DNA from: a bacterium UBP14_UBA6098
GTDB lineage: Bacteria; UBP14; UBA6098
Length of the DNA: 29,039 nucleotides
Direction: 5' to 3'
Assembly: GCA_002428525.1 (NCBI GenBank)
Contig: DIWU01000017.1
Span: 4,828-33,866 of the forward strand
Each line of letters opens with the position of its first letter. Position 1 is the stretch's first letter. The position numbers and the translations under genes were made by a program. Of this stretch, positions 1 to 6,768 are shown in pieces. Below the pieces are notes generated by a model. That model searched no databases and was not told where the DNA came from. It worked only from the letters and a program-made list of their open reading frames with translations.

Positions 1-1
1 C

Positions 2-294
2 CGAAACGCGGTCGTTGAGCGGAGCTTCGCTCGTATCGAAACGCGGTCGTTGAGTAGAGCCTTGCTCGTATCGAAACGCGGTCGTTGAGTAGCCCGAAGG
101 GCGTATCGAAACGATGTTGCACCGCGTAACGTGGCTTCGATACGGCTATCGCCTACTCAGCCACCGGCACTTCGGCCCTTCGACTCCGCTCAGGGACCGT
201 CGGTCGTTGAGCGGAGCCGAAACGCGGTCATTGAGTAGAGCTTCGCTCGTAACGAAACGCGGTCGCCCCGTAGCCCGATAGGGCGTATCGAAAC
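2..294. repeat. Cluster of 35-36 bp REP-like palindromic repeats
   Basis: Units beginning CGAAACGCGGTCGTTGAG start at 2, 37 and 72, exactly 35 bp apart, with a truncated unit at 107. A second run begins at 218 and 253 (the latter 36 bp) and ends with a partial unit at 289. Each unit has an inner short hairpin (GAGC/GCTC or GCCC/GGGC) and loosely complementary outer ends (GTTGAGTA against TATCGAAAC). An inverted relative lies at 131-164 with a perfect outer stem GTGGCT/AGCCAC. Between them, 176-200, is another palindromic element (CCCTTCGACTCCGCTCAGGG type). Similar units are scattered in many bacterial genomes, as I recall. No credible gene is present in 1-435; the open frame across 146-397 is repeat-derived. 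Confidence 0.85.
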
Positions 295-308
295 GAATTG
301 AACACCCC

Positions 309-377
309 GGCCTTCGGCCACCCCTCTTTGAAAAGAGGGGAAGGGGACGCCGAAATTCCCCTTCGCGTGCGAAGGGG
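309..377. repeat. Three adjacent perfect palindromes downstream of trxB
   Basis: GGCC-TTC-GGCC lies at 309-319. A 9-bp inverted repeat CCCCTCTTT / AAAGAGGGG with a 2-nt centre lies at 321-340. A further inverted repeat CCCCTTCG / CGAAGGGG with loop CGTG lies at 358-377. They are of the kind found in intergenic mosaic repeats. Because trxB ends at 436 and is transcribed toward them, the 358-377 hairpin could also end trxB transcription, but no U-tract follows it. Confidence 0.7.
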
Positions 378-435
378 TGGCATCGCGAAGCCCCCATGGT
401 AAAACCCTTTACCCTTTACTTTTAATCTTATCCCC

Positions 436-1362
436 TCAATGCCCCTCTATCGCCGCACCCGCGAAGATACCCGCGAGAGTGCCGTCGGAGGTTGCACCGG
501 TGATCTGGCGAATTTGTTTCGAGCGGATATCGCCGGCGGCGAAAAGGCCCGGCGTCGAGGTCTGCATTCGCTCGTCGGTGAGGATATAGCCCGCCTTGTC
601 GAGTTGGGCTAAACCCTCTACGAAGGCGGAATTCGGGACAAAACCGGCATAAATAAACACACCGGCGACATCGATTTTTTGCGACTCGTGTCGAGTCCTC
701 GGTTTGATAGTAATCGACTCGACGAAATCGTCGCCATCGATCGAAGCCACCTCGTGATTCACAATAAATCGGACTTTACCCGTATCATGAAGTCTTTTTT
801 GTAATATTTTAGAGGCGGGCATATAGGGCAAATACTCGACAAAAGTAAGGCTTTTCACGAATTTCAAGAGAAACTCCCCCTCCTGAAGGCCGGAATTTCC
901 CCCGCCGATTATCGCAACATCCATACCTGCGAAAAATGGGCCGTCACATATACCGCAGTAGGACACGCCGCGACCTCTGAGCCGCTCCTCCCCCTCTATT
1001 CCGAGGACCTTTGGGGCAGACCCCGAAGCGATAATGACAGTTTTGGACTCGTAAATCCGCGTGCCGATGTCGGTTTTAAAGATACCTTCTTCCTTCACGA
1101 GGGATTTCACCTCGGAGAACTCCGAAAGCTCGGTTCCAAAACGAAGGGCCTGAGCCTTGATACGCTCCATCAGCTCGTTTCCGGCTATCGCCTCTGGAAA
1201 GCCGGGGTAGTTTTCGATAAGATGCGTGGTCGCGGGCAACCCTCCGGCGACCGCCTTTTCGAGAACGACGGTCTTATGTAGTTCGCGAGAAGTATATATC
1301 GCGGCGGTCAATCCCGCCGGCCCTGCACCGATAATTAGAACATCGTATATATTGTCGTTCAT
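436..1362 (-). CDS. trxB: Thioredoxin reductase-like flavoprotein (atypical nucleotide site)
   Basis: A 308-residue low-molecular-weight thioredoxin reductase-type FAD protein. It would pass electrons from a nicotinamide (or another donor) through FAD and a redox disulfide to thioredoxin in the cytoplasm. An N-terminal FAD motif GAGPAG is at 12-17, the redox pair C136-G-I-C139 lies in the SYCxxCDG context, a second dinucleotide fold GGGNSG is at 153-158, and the C-terminal FAD motif GLFAAGDIR is present. The usual active site is CATC. The NADPH 2'-phosphate site, normally HRRxxxR, is replaced by E176-Y177-L178 followed by PYMPASKIL, so NADH or another donor is more likely. The start ATG is preceded by AGAAAGG. 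The gene is alone between repeats and an IS remnant; no thioredoxin gene is in view. Annotation as a thioredoxin reductase family member is firm, the physiological donor is not. Confidence 0.9.
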   Translation of the reverse strand: MNDNIYDVLIIGAGPAGLTAAIYTSRELHKTVVLEKAVAGGLPATTHLIENYPGFPEAIAGNELMERIKAQALRFGTELSEFSEVKSLVKEEGIFKTDIGTRIYESKTVIIASGSAPKVLGIEGEERLRGRGVSYCGICDGPFFAGMDVAIIGGGNSGLQEGEFLLKFVKSLTFVEYLPYMPASKILQKRLHDTGKVRFIVNHEVASIDGDDFVESITIKPRTRHESQKIDVAGVFIYAGFVPNSAFVEGLAQLDKAGYILTDERMQTSTPGLFAAGDIRSKQIRQITGATSDGTLAGIFAGAAIEGH

Positions 1363-1498
1363 AACTGCCTTTCTAATAGCAATTTTATATCGGCTAATTT
1401 ATGTTTAGTTTTTTTAAAAGCAAGATATTATGAATTAGATATGTATATTCAGTATAGTCAAGTATATTTAAGTAAAATAATTAAATGTTAGATATATT
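1363..1498. other. AT-rich intergenic stretch, probable trxB promoter region
   Basis: This stretch is much richer in A and T than its surroundings and lies directly upstream of trxB. It holds several TATAAA/TTTAAA-like words on the minus strand, but I could not find a well-spaced -35/-10 pair. No gene is visible here. Confidence 0.5.
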
Positions 1499-2003
1499 AG
1501 CGTTGTTTACAGTTTCGGGGTGCTTATCTTGAAAAAAACAGGAGGTATCCCATGGTCATTCACAAGCGGACGCGGTTGACGCCGATGCAAAAAGAGTGAG
1601 ATATAGGGCTTTTTTTCGTGAGAATCGAGGCGTGTCAGACCTCGCGCGCGAGTAACATGTCTCGCGGTTGAAGATTTACAAGATTTTGGAACTAGGACAT
1701 CAGAACTATTATTCAATTTACAATTATACATACACAAGGTATCATTGTCTCGAATATGGTGTCCAACGGCTCGAGAAGATCGAAAAGTCTATCGAGGAAG
1801 GCTGAAACAAAGAGGCGAATAAGCATAGTTGTGGAGCAATGGCTCGAACAAACAAAATTTAATTCCTCGGCCAACAGAATCAATGAGCTCAAGTGTTTCC
1901 TGAATTTCTACAACTCGCTTAAAACACATAAAGCAATAAAGAACTTGACACCGATGGAGAAACTAATCGAGTATTTTTATCCCGATGAATTTCAAACAAC
2001 GCT
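1499..2003 (+). mobile_element. Degenerate IS481-type insertion sequence remnant
   Basis: AGCGTTGTTT at 1499-1508 is repeated as the inverse AAACAACGCT at 1994-2003, a perfect 10-bp terminal inverted repeat around a broken transposase frame. The 505-bp span is about half the length of a complete IS481-family element, and the missing part corresponds to the catalytic DDE core. Base composition is AT-richer than the neighbouring genes. I see no clear target-site duplication outside the repeats, which fits an old insertion. Confidence 0.7.
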
Positions 2004-2052
2004 TGGAATAATTACAAATAAAAATATGGTCATAAGACTAATAATCGTTTGA
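1552..2052 (+). pseudogene. IS481-type transposase pseudogene, frameshifted, catalytic core deleted
   Basis: ATG at 1552, preceded by GGAGG, opens MVIHKRTRLTPMQKE and stops at 1597. The reading resumes in another frame at 1608 with AFFRENRGVSDLARE, a stop at 1653, then HVSRLKIYKIL: together a typical helix-turn-helix of IS481-type transposases. The same frame gives RYHCLEYGVQRLEKIEKSIEE up to a stop at 1803. The frame then shifts back to the first one, where the C-terminal end of the integrase core appears (WLEQTKFNSSANR, then FYNSLKTHKAIKNLTPMEKL, about 1834-1977). The stretch bearing the catalytic Asp-Asp-Glu residues is gone. The open frame runs past the right inverted repeat to 2052, so the original stop has also been lost. 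Non-functional; the family call rests on my recognition of the HTH and C-terminal motifs. Confidence 0.8.
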
Positions 2053-2080
2053 ATGCGAATAACATCGCGCCACTTCAAGC

Positions 2081-3118
2081 TTAAAACTGGCGAAGAAAAC
2101 GAAGGTCGTTTTGGTATAGGAGGCGAATATCCTCGATGCCATGACGAATAAGTGCAATCCGCTCGACACCCATTCCGAAAGCGTAGCCGCGCCAAACCTC
2201 CGGATCGTATCCCACGGCGCGGAAGACCTCGGGGTCAACCATGCCGGCGCCGGAGATCTCGATCCAGCCGCTTCCCCCACAAAGGCGACAACCCTTGCCC
2301 TTGCAAATGCAAGAGAAATCGTATTCGACGCTCGGCTCGGTGAAAGGAAAGAAATGCGGCCTGAAGCGGATTTGCGTCTCCGGGCCGAGGATTTGGCGGG
2401 CGAAGGTGACCAGCACGCCCTTGAGCTCGGCCATCGTGACATCCCTGTCAACGAAAAGCCCCTCGCACTGCCAAAAACTGATATAGTGCGTCGCATCGAT
2501 CGCGTCCTTGCGGTAGCAACGGCCGGGCGCTATTATTCGTATCGGCGGCTTTTGCGAAAGCATTGTGCGAACCTGCACAGGGCTTGTGTGCGTCCGAAGA
2601 AGATAAGGGTTTTCGTCCTCGGGGCCATAACCCTCGATATAGAAGGTGTCGCCGATATCCCTGCTGGGGTGGTTTTGCGGCATGTTCAGCGCGTCGAAGT
2701 TGTTGAAGCCTGTCTCGACATCGGGGCCGCTTGCGACAGAAAAGCCCATGCCGTGGAAGATCTCGATGATCTCGTCGAGGACGGCCAAAAGGACATGGCG
2801 TTTCCCTAACTCTGCCCTCCTGCCCGGAAGTGTAATATCTTCAGCGGAACGCGCTTTAGCCGGGGCGGCATTAATACTCTCGATTCGGGCATTGAAGGCA
2901 GATTCGAGCTTTTCCTTTAGCCGATTGACTGCCTGCCCGAAAGCAGGCCTCTCCTCGGGAAGCAGATCCTTCACCGATTTCATTATCTCGGAAAGCTCGC
3001 CCTTACGGCCTAAATAATCCGCGCGAATCTTGTCGAGGTCGGCCTGAGAGGCGGCTCTTTCGAGCGCCTCTCCGACCGCTTTATCGATTTCGTTCAGTTT
3101 TTCGAGCGAACTGCTCAT
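2081..3118 (-). CDS. pheS: Phenylalanyl-tRNA synthetase alpha subunit
   Basis: Alpha subunit (345 residues) of the alpha2-beta2 enzyme that charges tRNA-Phe. Residues 1-90 form the helical coiled-coil arm. The class II core follows: substrate pocket THTSPVQ at 176-182, motif 2 around GRCYRKD at 199-205, and motif 3 GMGVERIAL at 315-323. The cysteine cluster C270, C272, C277, C280 before SGWIEISGAGM is usual in many bacterial PheS. In motif 2 the normally conserved His of F-H-Q is Trp216 (SFWQCEG). ATG overlaps the rplT stop in ATGA, implying coupled translation. The catalytic partner pheT, usually immediately downstream, is absent; an IS remnant and then trxB follow instead. There is no pheM-like attenuator upstream. 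Confidence 0.97.
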   Translation of the reverse strand: MSSSLEKLNEIDKAVGEALERAASQADLDKIRADYLGRKGELSEIMKSVKDLLPEERPAFGQAVNRLKEKLESAFNARIESINAAPAKARSAEDITLPGRRAELGKRHVLLAVLDEIIEIFHGMGFSVASGPDVETGFNNFDALNMPQNHPSRDIGDTFYIEGYGPEDENPYLLRTHTSPVQVRTMLSQKPPIRIIAPGRCYRKDAIDATHYISFWQCEGLFVDRDVTMAELKGVLVTFARQILGPETQIRFRPHFFPFTEPSVEYDFSCICKGKGCRLCGGSGWIEISGAGMVDPEVFRAVGYDPEVWRGYAFGMGVERIALIRHGIEDIRLLYQNDLRFLRQF

Positions 3119-3465
3119 GCGTTTTTCGCGACTTGGGCGATCTTGGTGAAGGCGGTCGGGTCGCTGACGGCTATATAGGCCAAGGATTTGCGGTCCAAAA
3201 GGACTCCCGCCTTTTTAAGCCCGTGAATAAGGGCGCTATATGTCGTGCCCTCGATTCTCGCGGCGGCGTTGATGCGGGCGATCCAAAGCCTGCGGAAATC
3301 GCGCTTTCTGGTTTTTCTGTGTTTGTATGCGAAAACCCAAGCGCGCTCCACCGTCTCCCTGCTCGTTCTATAAAGTCTGTGTCTCGAACCGAAGAATCCG
3401 CTGGCGTGCGCGACGAATGTCTTGCGTCTGCTACGTGATGCAACTATTGCTCTACTTCTGGGCAT
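3115..3465 (-). CDS. rplT: 50S ribosomal protein L20
   Basis: A 116-residue L20, of normal length. It binds 23S rRNA early in large-subunit assembly. The basic N-terminal arm is followed by the family signature KRDFRRLWIARINAAAR at about 53-69 and by YSALIHGLKKAGVLLDRKSLA. The ATG at 3465 has GGAGG seven bases upstream. It lies 17 bases after rpmI and overlaps pheS by four bases. In gram-positive bacteria L20 represses its operon through a leader upstream of infC; no room for such a leader exists here because thrS ends 28 bases before infC. Confidence 0.98.
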   Translation of the reverse strand: MPRSRAIVASRSRRKTFVAHASGFFGSRHRLYRTSRETVERAWVFAYKHRKTRKRDFRRLWIARINAAARIEGTTYSALIHGLKKAGVLLDRKSLAYIAVSDPTAFTKIAQVAKNA

Positions 3466-3482
3466 GTCAAACCTCCGGGCGC

Positions 3483-3689
3483 TTACTTGGTTTTACCGAG
3501 GGCAACTCTGATGCGGTGAGCATCGGCCGGCCCGAGGACGTTAGGGATTCTGAGGGCGCGCTGACGGTTTCCGCGCTTCCTTCTACCGAAATGGTTAGTT
3601 CCGGAGCGTTTATGCATGACCTTGCCGTTGGCGGTGATTTTAAACCTCTTCGCCGCCGACCTCTTGGTCTTTATTTTCTGCGTTTTCAT
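3483..3689 (-). CDS. rpmI: 50S ribosomal protein L35
   Basis: A small basic L35 with the family core TKRSAAKRFKITANGKV and C-terminal RALRIPNVLGPADAHRI. I place the start at the ATG of 3689 (68 residues), which is only two residues longer than typical L35; a GTG three codons upstream at 3698 is the alternative. Either start lies inside the 3' end of infC, in a different frame, giving an overlap of 50 bases (59 with GTG). GGGTGA, ending about four bases before the ATG, is the nearest ribosome-binding-like sequence. Translation is probably coupled to infC. Confidence 0.95.
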   Translation of the reverse strand: MKTQKIKTKRSAAKRFKITANGKVMHKRSGTNHFGRRKRGNRQRALRIPNVLGPADAHRIRVALGKTK

Positions 3690-4260
3690 CCTGTTCACCC
3701 GCTTTCTTTTTCTGTTTAGCCAAATAAACCGCGATCTTCTTGGAATCCGGAGCGAGCATCATGGTCATCTGCTTGCCCTCGAGCTTGGAGGATTGCTCGA
3801 CCCTCGAAATATCGTCGAGGTCGATTCGTAGCCTCTCCATAAGCTCGTCCCCCATCTCGACATGGGTGATCTCCCTTCCGCGGAAGCGAATCGCGATCTT
3901 AACTCTATCTTTGTTGAGAAGGAAGTCGCGGATATGCTTGAGCTTATATCCATAATCATGATCGGAGATCTTCGCGGAAAAGCGCATCTCCTTCATTTCT
4001 TGGGTATGTTGCTTCTTTCGAACCGCGCGCGCCTTCTTCGTTTTTTCGTATTTGAACTTGCCATAATCCATAATCCGGCAGACCGGAGGCCGGGAGTTTG
4101 GTTGAACCTCGACCAGATCGAGGCCTTTCTCGTGTGCTAAATTCAAGGCTTGGCTTGTTGGGAGAACGCCGAGGAACTTGCCTTCGTCATCGACGACACG
4201 AACCTGCGAAACGCGAATCTGGTCGTTAACCCTTTCCGATGTGCTTTGTTGTTGGGACAT
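3640..4260 (-). CDS. infC: Translation initiation factor IF-3
   Basis: IF-3 (206 residues) binds the 30S subunit, blocks premature 50S joining and proofreads the start codon. The N-domain runs from RVNDQIRV through the hallmark PPVCRIMDYGKFKYE (about 58-72). The C-domain contains KEMRFSAKISDHDY and RVKIAIRFRGREITH. It is about 25 residues longer than the E. coli protein because of a lysine- then glutamate-rich tail (about 174-206). The last 16 residues overlap rpmI in another frame. The start is ATG, not the rare AUU that E. coli uses for autoregulation; GGAAGG lies about four bases upstream and AGGAGG further away. Confidence 0.98.
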   Translation of the reverse strand: MSQQQSTSERVNDQIRVSQVRVVDDEGKFLGVLPTSQALNLAHEKGLDLVEVQPNSRPPVCRIMDYGKFKYEKTKKARAVRKKQHTQEMKEMRFSAKISDHDYGYKLKHIRDFLLNKDRVKIAIRFRGREITHVEMGDELMERLRIDLDDISRVEQSSKLEGKQMTMMLAPDSKKIAVYLAKQKKKAGEQDENAENKDQEVGGEEV

Positions 4261-4288
4261 TCGGCCTTCCTGAACCTCCTGTTGAGTT

Positions 4289-6214
4289 TTACGCCGGTGG
4301 TTGGCTTTCGCTATTTAATCTATCGATAATCTTTTCGATCGGCATAGAGCCTAAATCCCCATCGCTGTGGGAGCGTAGGCTCGCCGAACCGGAGGCCTCC
4401 TCGCGCTCGCCGACAATCAGCATATAGGGCACCTTCGCGGTCTCGGCCTCGCGGATTCTATAGCCCATGGTCTCGGGGCGATTGTCGATCTCGGAACGGA
4501 GGCCGGCCTTGAGTAGTCTCTTGTGCACGATCTCAGCATAGGCTTGGAATTTTTCCGAGACAGGAATGACCTTTGCCTGCAAGGGCGCGAGCCACATCGG
4601 GAAGTTTCCGGCGTAGTGTTCGACCAAGCAAGCGAAAAACCGCTCGAGGCTTCCGAGCAATGCGCGGTGAACCATGTAGGGCTGGGTCTTTTCGCCATTT
4701 TCGCCGATATAATTAAGACCGAAACGCTCGGGCTCGTTGAAATCGAATTGGACAGTAGTCGTTTGCCATTCGCGGCCGAGGGCGTCGCGCACCTTGATAT
4801 CGATCTTCGGGCCGTAGAAGGCACCGCCGCCCACGTCGGTCTTAAACGGCAGGCCGACCTTCTGGAGCGCCGCGACGAGCGCTTCGGTGGCATTCGCCCA
4901 CCTATCCTCGTCGCCGACGAAATGCTCGGGGCGAGTCGAAAGATAAATCCCGAAGTCCTTGAATCCAAAACTGCGTAAGATATTCAATGAGAACTCGTAA
5001 ACCCCGACAACCTCGTCGATCATCTGGTCGGGGCGGCAGAAGATATGTGCATCGTCCATAGTGAAGCCGCGGACGCGGAGCAGGCCGTGAAGCACGCCGC
5101 TCCGTTCGTAGCGGTAGTCCGCGCCCAACTCGCAGTAGCGGATCGGCAGGTCGCGATAACTGCGGAGCTTGTTTTTGTATATCGCGATGTGGAACGGGCA
5201 GTTCATCGGGCGGACGAAATACTGCTCGCCCTCCTCGAAGCTCATCGAGGGGAACATGTTGTCGTTGTAAAAACCGAGGTGGCCGGAGGTTTCCCAAAGC
5301 TTGGAGCGGCCAACCAGCGGGGTATATACCGGCAGGTAGCCCTCTTCGCGGTGGCGCCTGCGCCAGTATGTCTCGATTATCTCGCGAATAATCGCGCCGT
5401 TGGGGTGCCAAAGCACCAGCCCCGGGCCGATGTCGTCGTTGATCGAGAAGAGATCGAGCTCCTTGCCGAGCTTGCGGTGATCGCGCGCCTTGGCCTGTTC
5501 GAGCTTTTCGAGGAAATCGTCGAGTTGGGACTTCTTCGGAAAGCTGATGCCGTAGATGCGCTGAAGCATCTTGTTTTTCTCGGAGCCGCGCCAATAGGCG
5601 CCTGCAACCGAGAGGAGTTTGAAGGCTTTGATGATAGAAGCGCTCGGGACATGCGGCCCGCGGCAAAGATCGGTAAAGGTGCCCGAAGTGTAGAGGCTGA
5701 CGGTCTCGCCGAGGGGTATCTCGCCCGCAAGCTCGACTTTATATATCTCGCCCGCCGCTTCGAAGCGGCTCAAGGCCTCATCGCGCGGAAGCTCGCAACG
5801 CTGGAAAACCGCGTCCTCTTTGACAATGCGGGCCATCTCGGTCTCGATTGCCTCGAGGTCGCCGGCCGTAAAAGGCTCGGCGCGGTCGAAGTCATAATAG
5901 AAGCCCTGCTCGATAGCCGGCCCGATAGCGACCTTGGTGCCCGGGAAAAGACGCAGAACAGCCTCGGCCATGATATGCGATGTCGAATGCCAGAAGATAT
6001 GCTTCCCCTCGTCGTCGTCGAAGGTGAGAATGCGGAAATCCCCGCCCTCGAATATCGGAGCGGAAATATCGAGCTTCTTGCCGTTCACAACGACTGCGAG
6101 TGCGGCACGCGCGAGTCCGGCACCGATCGAGGCGGCAATCTCCGCGCCGGTGATACCGGCCGCAAAGCTAAGCTCGGTGCCGTCGGGCAATTTTAATATG
6201 ATTTCGTTATTCAT
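4289..6214 (-). CDS. thrS: Threonyl-tRNA synthetase
   Basis: A 641-residue ThrRS that charges tRNA-Thr and edits mischarged Ser-tRNA-Thr. The N-terminal TGS domain begins ILKLPDGTELSF. The editing domain shows H76-x3-H80 and C184-R-G-P-H188. The class II core has MNCPFH with zinc ligands C339, H390 and H516, plus RYERSG and RGFTMDDAHIF. A C-terminal anticodon-binding domain follows. The open frame continues upstream through tRNA-Val, but MNNEIILKLPDG is the natural family start. It is preceded by tRNA-Val and followed after 28 bases by infC. No T-box is visible in the upstream leader. Confidence 0.98.
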   Translation of the reverse strand: MNNEIILKLPDGTELSFAAGITGAEIAASIGAGLARAALAVVVNGKKLDISAPIFEGGDFRILTFDDDEGKHIFWHSTSHIMAEAVLRLFPGTKVAIGPAIEQGFYYDFDRAEPFTAGDLEAIETEMARIVKEDAVFQRCELPRDEALSRFEAAGEIYKVELAGEIPLGETVSLYTSGTFTDLCRGPHVPSASIIKAFKLLSVAGAYWRGSEKNKMLQRIYGISFPKKSQLDDFLEKLEQAKARDHRKLGKELDLFSINDDIGPGLVLWHPNGAIIREIIETYWRRRHREEGYLPVYTPLVGRSKLWETSGHLGFYNDNMFPSMSFEEGEQYFVRPMNCPFHIAIYKNKLRSYRDLPIRYCELGADYRYERSGVLHGLLRVRGFTMDDAHIFCRPDQMIDEVVGVYEFSLNILRSFGFKDFGIYLSTRPEHFVGDEDRWANATEALVAALQKVGLPFKTDVGGGAFYGPKIDIKVRDALGREWQTTTVQFDFNEPERFGLNYIGENGEKTQPYMVHRALLGSLERFFACLVEHYAGNFPMWLAPLQAKVIPVSEKFQAYAEIVHKRLLKAGLRSEIDNRPETMGYRIREAETAKVPYMLIVGEREEASGSASLRSHSDGDLGSMPIEKIIDRLNSESQPPA

Positions 6215-6258
6215 AGCTCTCATTCCATAAAAAAAGACGCACAACGCGCCTTTAAAAA

Positions 6259-6335
6259 TGGTGGGCGATACTGGATTCGAACCAGTGACCTCTTGCATGT
6301 CAAGCAAGTACTCTAACCATCTGAGCTAATCGCCC
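6259..6335 (-). tRNA. tRNA-Val (GAC), CCA encoded
   Basis: Cloverleaf with acceptor GGGCGAT/ATCGCCC, D-arm TAGCTCAGATGGTTAGAGTA, anticodon stem CTTGC/GCAAG around loop TTGACAT (anticodon GAC) and T-loop TTCGAAT. The 3' end is A73 followed by a genomically encoded CCA. It lies 44 bases upstream of thrS and is probably processed from the same transcript. Confidence 0.97.
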
Positions 6336-6466
6336 GAATTTCTATTTAAACCTAAAAAAGGTCGCGTTCCTTAGTTCACTCCGCCGTTTCTCGGGGGCGT
6401 CGTCCCGAACCCAAGGCTCGCGGCTTGCCGCGTATTGATGCCCGCCCGCTGGGATTATTCGCGAGC
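6336..6466 (-). other. Structured leader of the tRNA-Val/thrS transcript
   Basis: About 130 bases lie between the predicted transcription start and tRNA-Val. They hold a GC stem CGCGGC-TT-GCCGCG at 6419-6432 and a second stem TCGGG/CCCGA with an 8-base loop at 6391-6408. There is no open frame with a ribosome site and no recognised riboswitch. It may be merely the 5' trailer removed in tRNA processing. Confidence 0.4.
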
Positions 6467-6472
6467 TCACTT

Positions 6473-6500
6473 ATAATAAAGATGAATTCCTCGATGTCAA
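6473..6500 (-). promoter_or_regulatory. Sigma70-type promoter for tRNA-Val-thrS-infC operon
   Basis: On the minus strand, TTGACA (6495-6500) and TATTAT (6473-6478) are separated by 16 bases. The -35 is perfect and the -10 differs at one position. It lies between tRNA-Cys and tRNA-Val, so it starts a transcription unit separate from the upstream tRNA pair. Confidence 0.8.
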
Positions 6501-6546
6501 TAGAATATTTTTTGGGAAAGCCACAGGACTATCGAGGAAGCCGAAA

Positions 6547-6621
<75 letters not shown>

Positions 6622-6644
6622 ACCTAAAAATTATCAATAAAAAA

Positions 6645-6717
6645 AGCGGGAGACGGGACTCGAACCCGCGACAACCACCTTGGCAAGGTGGAGCTCTACC
6701 AACTGAGCTACTCCCGC
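6645..6717 (-). tRNA. tRNA-Gly (GCC), CCA not encoded
   Basis: Acceptor GCGGGAG/CTCCCGC, D-arm TAGCTCAGTTGGTAGAGC, anticodon stem CCACC/GGTGG around TTGCCAA (anticodon GCC) and T-loop TTCGAGT. After U73 comes a run of T rather than CCA, so the 3' end must be added by the CCA enzyme encoded at 13033-14409 or another copy. Confidence 0.97.
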
Positions 6718-6730
6718 ATAAGCGAATGTA

Positions 6731-6759
6731 AAAATAAACCTACAAGCCGCCGTTGTCAA
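6731..6759 (-). promoter_or_regulatory. Sigma70-type promoter for tRNA-Gly/tRNA-Cys
   Basis: On the minus strand, TTGACA (6754-6759), a 17-base spacer, and TATTTT (6731-6736), 13 bases upstream of the tRNA-Gly 5' end. It begins 10 bases after the stop of the upstream glmU-like gene. Confidence 0.8.
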
Positions 6760-6768
6760 TATGTTTTT

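Noticed and set aside
2..113. Possible CRISPR array because of regular 35-bp spacing
   Set aside because: The repeats are back to back with no unique spacers, and no cas genes are present.
146..397. Open frame of 83 codons on the minus strand
   Set aside because: It is made entirely of the palindromic repeats, has low-complexity Arg/Pro-rich sequence and resembles no protein family.
5045..6196. Long plus-strand open frame (383 codons) opposite thrS
   Set aside because: It is the complement of a well-supported synthetase gene; GC-rich codon use on the minus strand leaves the opposite frame open.
6215..6307. N-terminal extension of thrS through tRNA-Val
   Set aside because: The extra residues are the translated tRNA and spacer; the family start is MNNEIILKLPDG at 6214.
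6336..6466. Possible T-box or small SRP RNA upstream of tRNA-Val/thrS
   Set aside because: No T-box sequence, specifier loop or SRP apical motif could be found; kept only as a structured leader.
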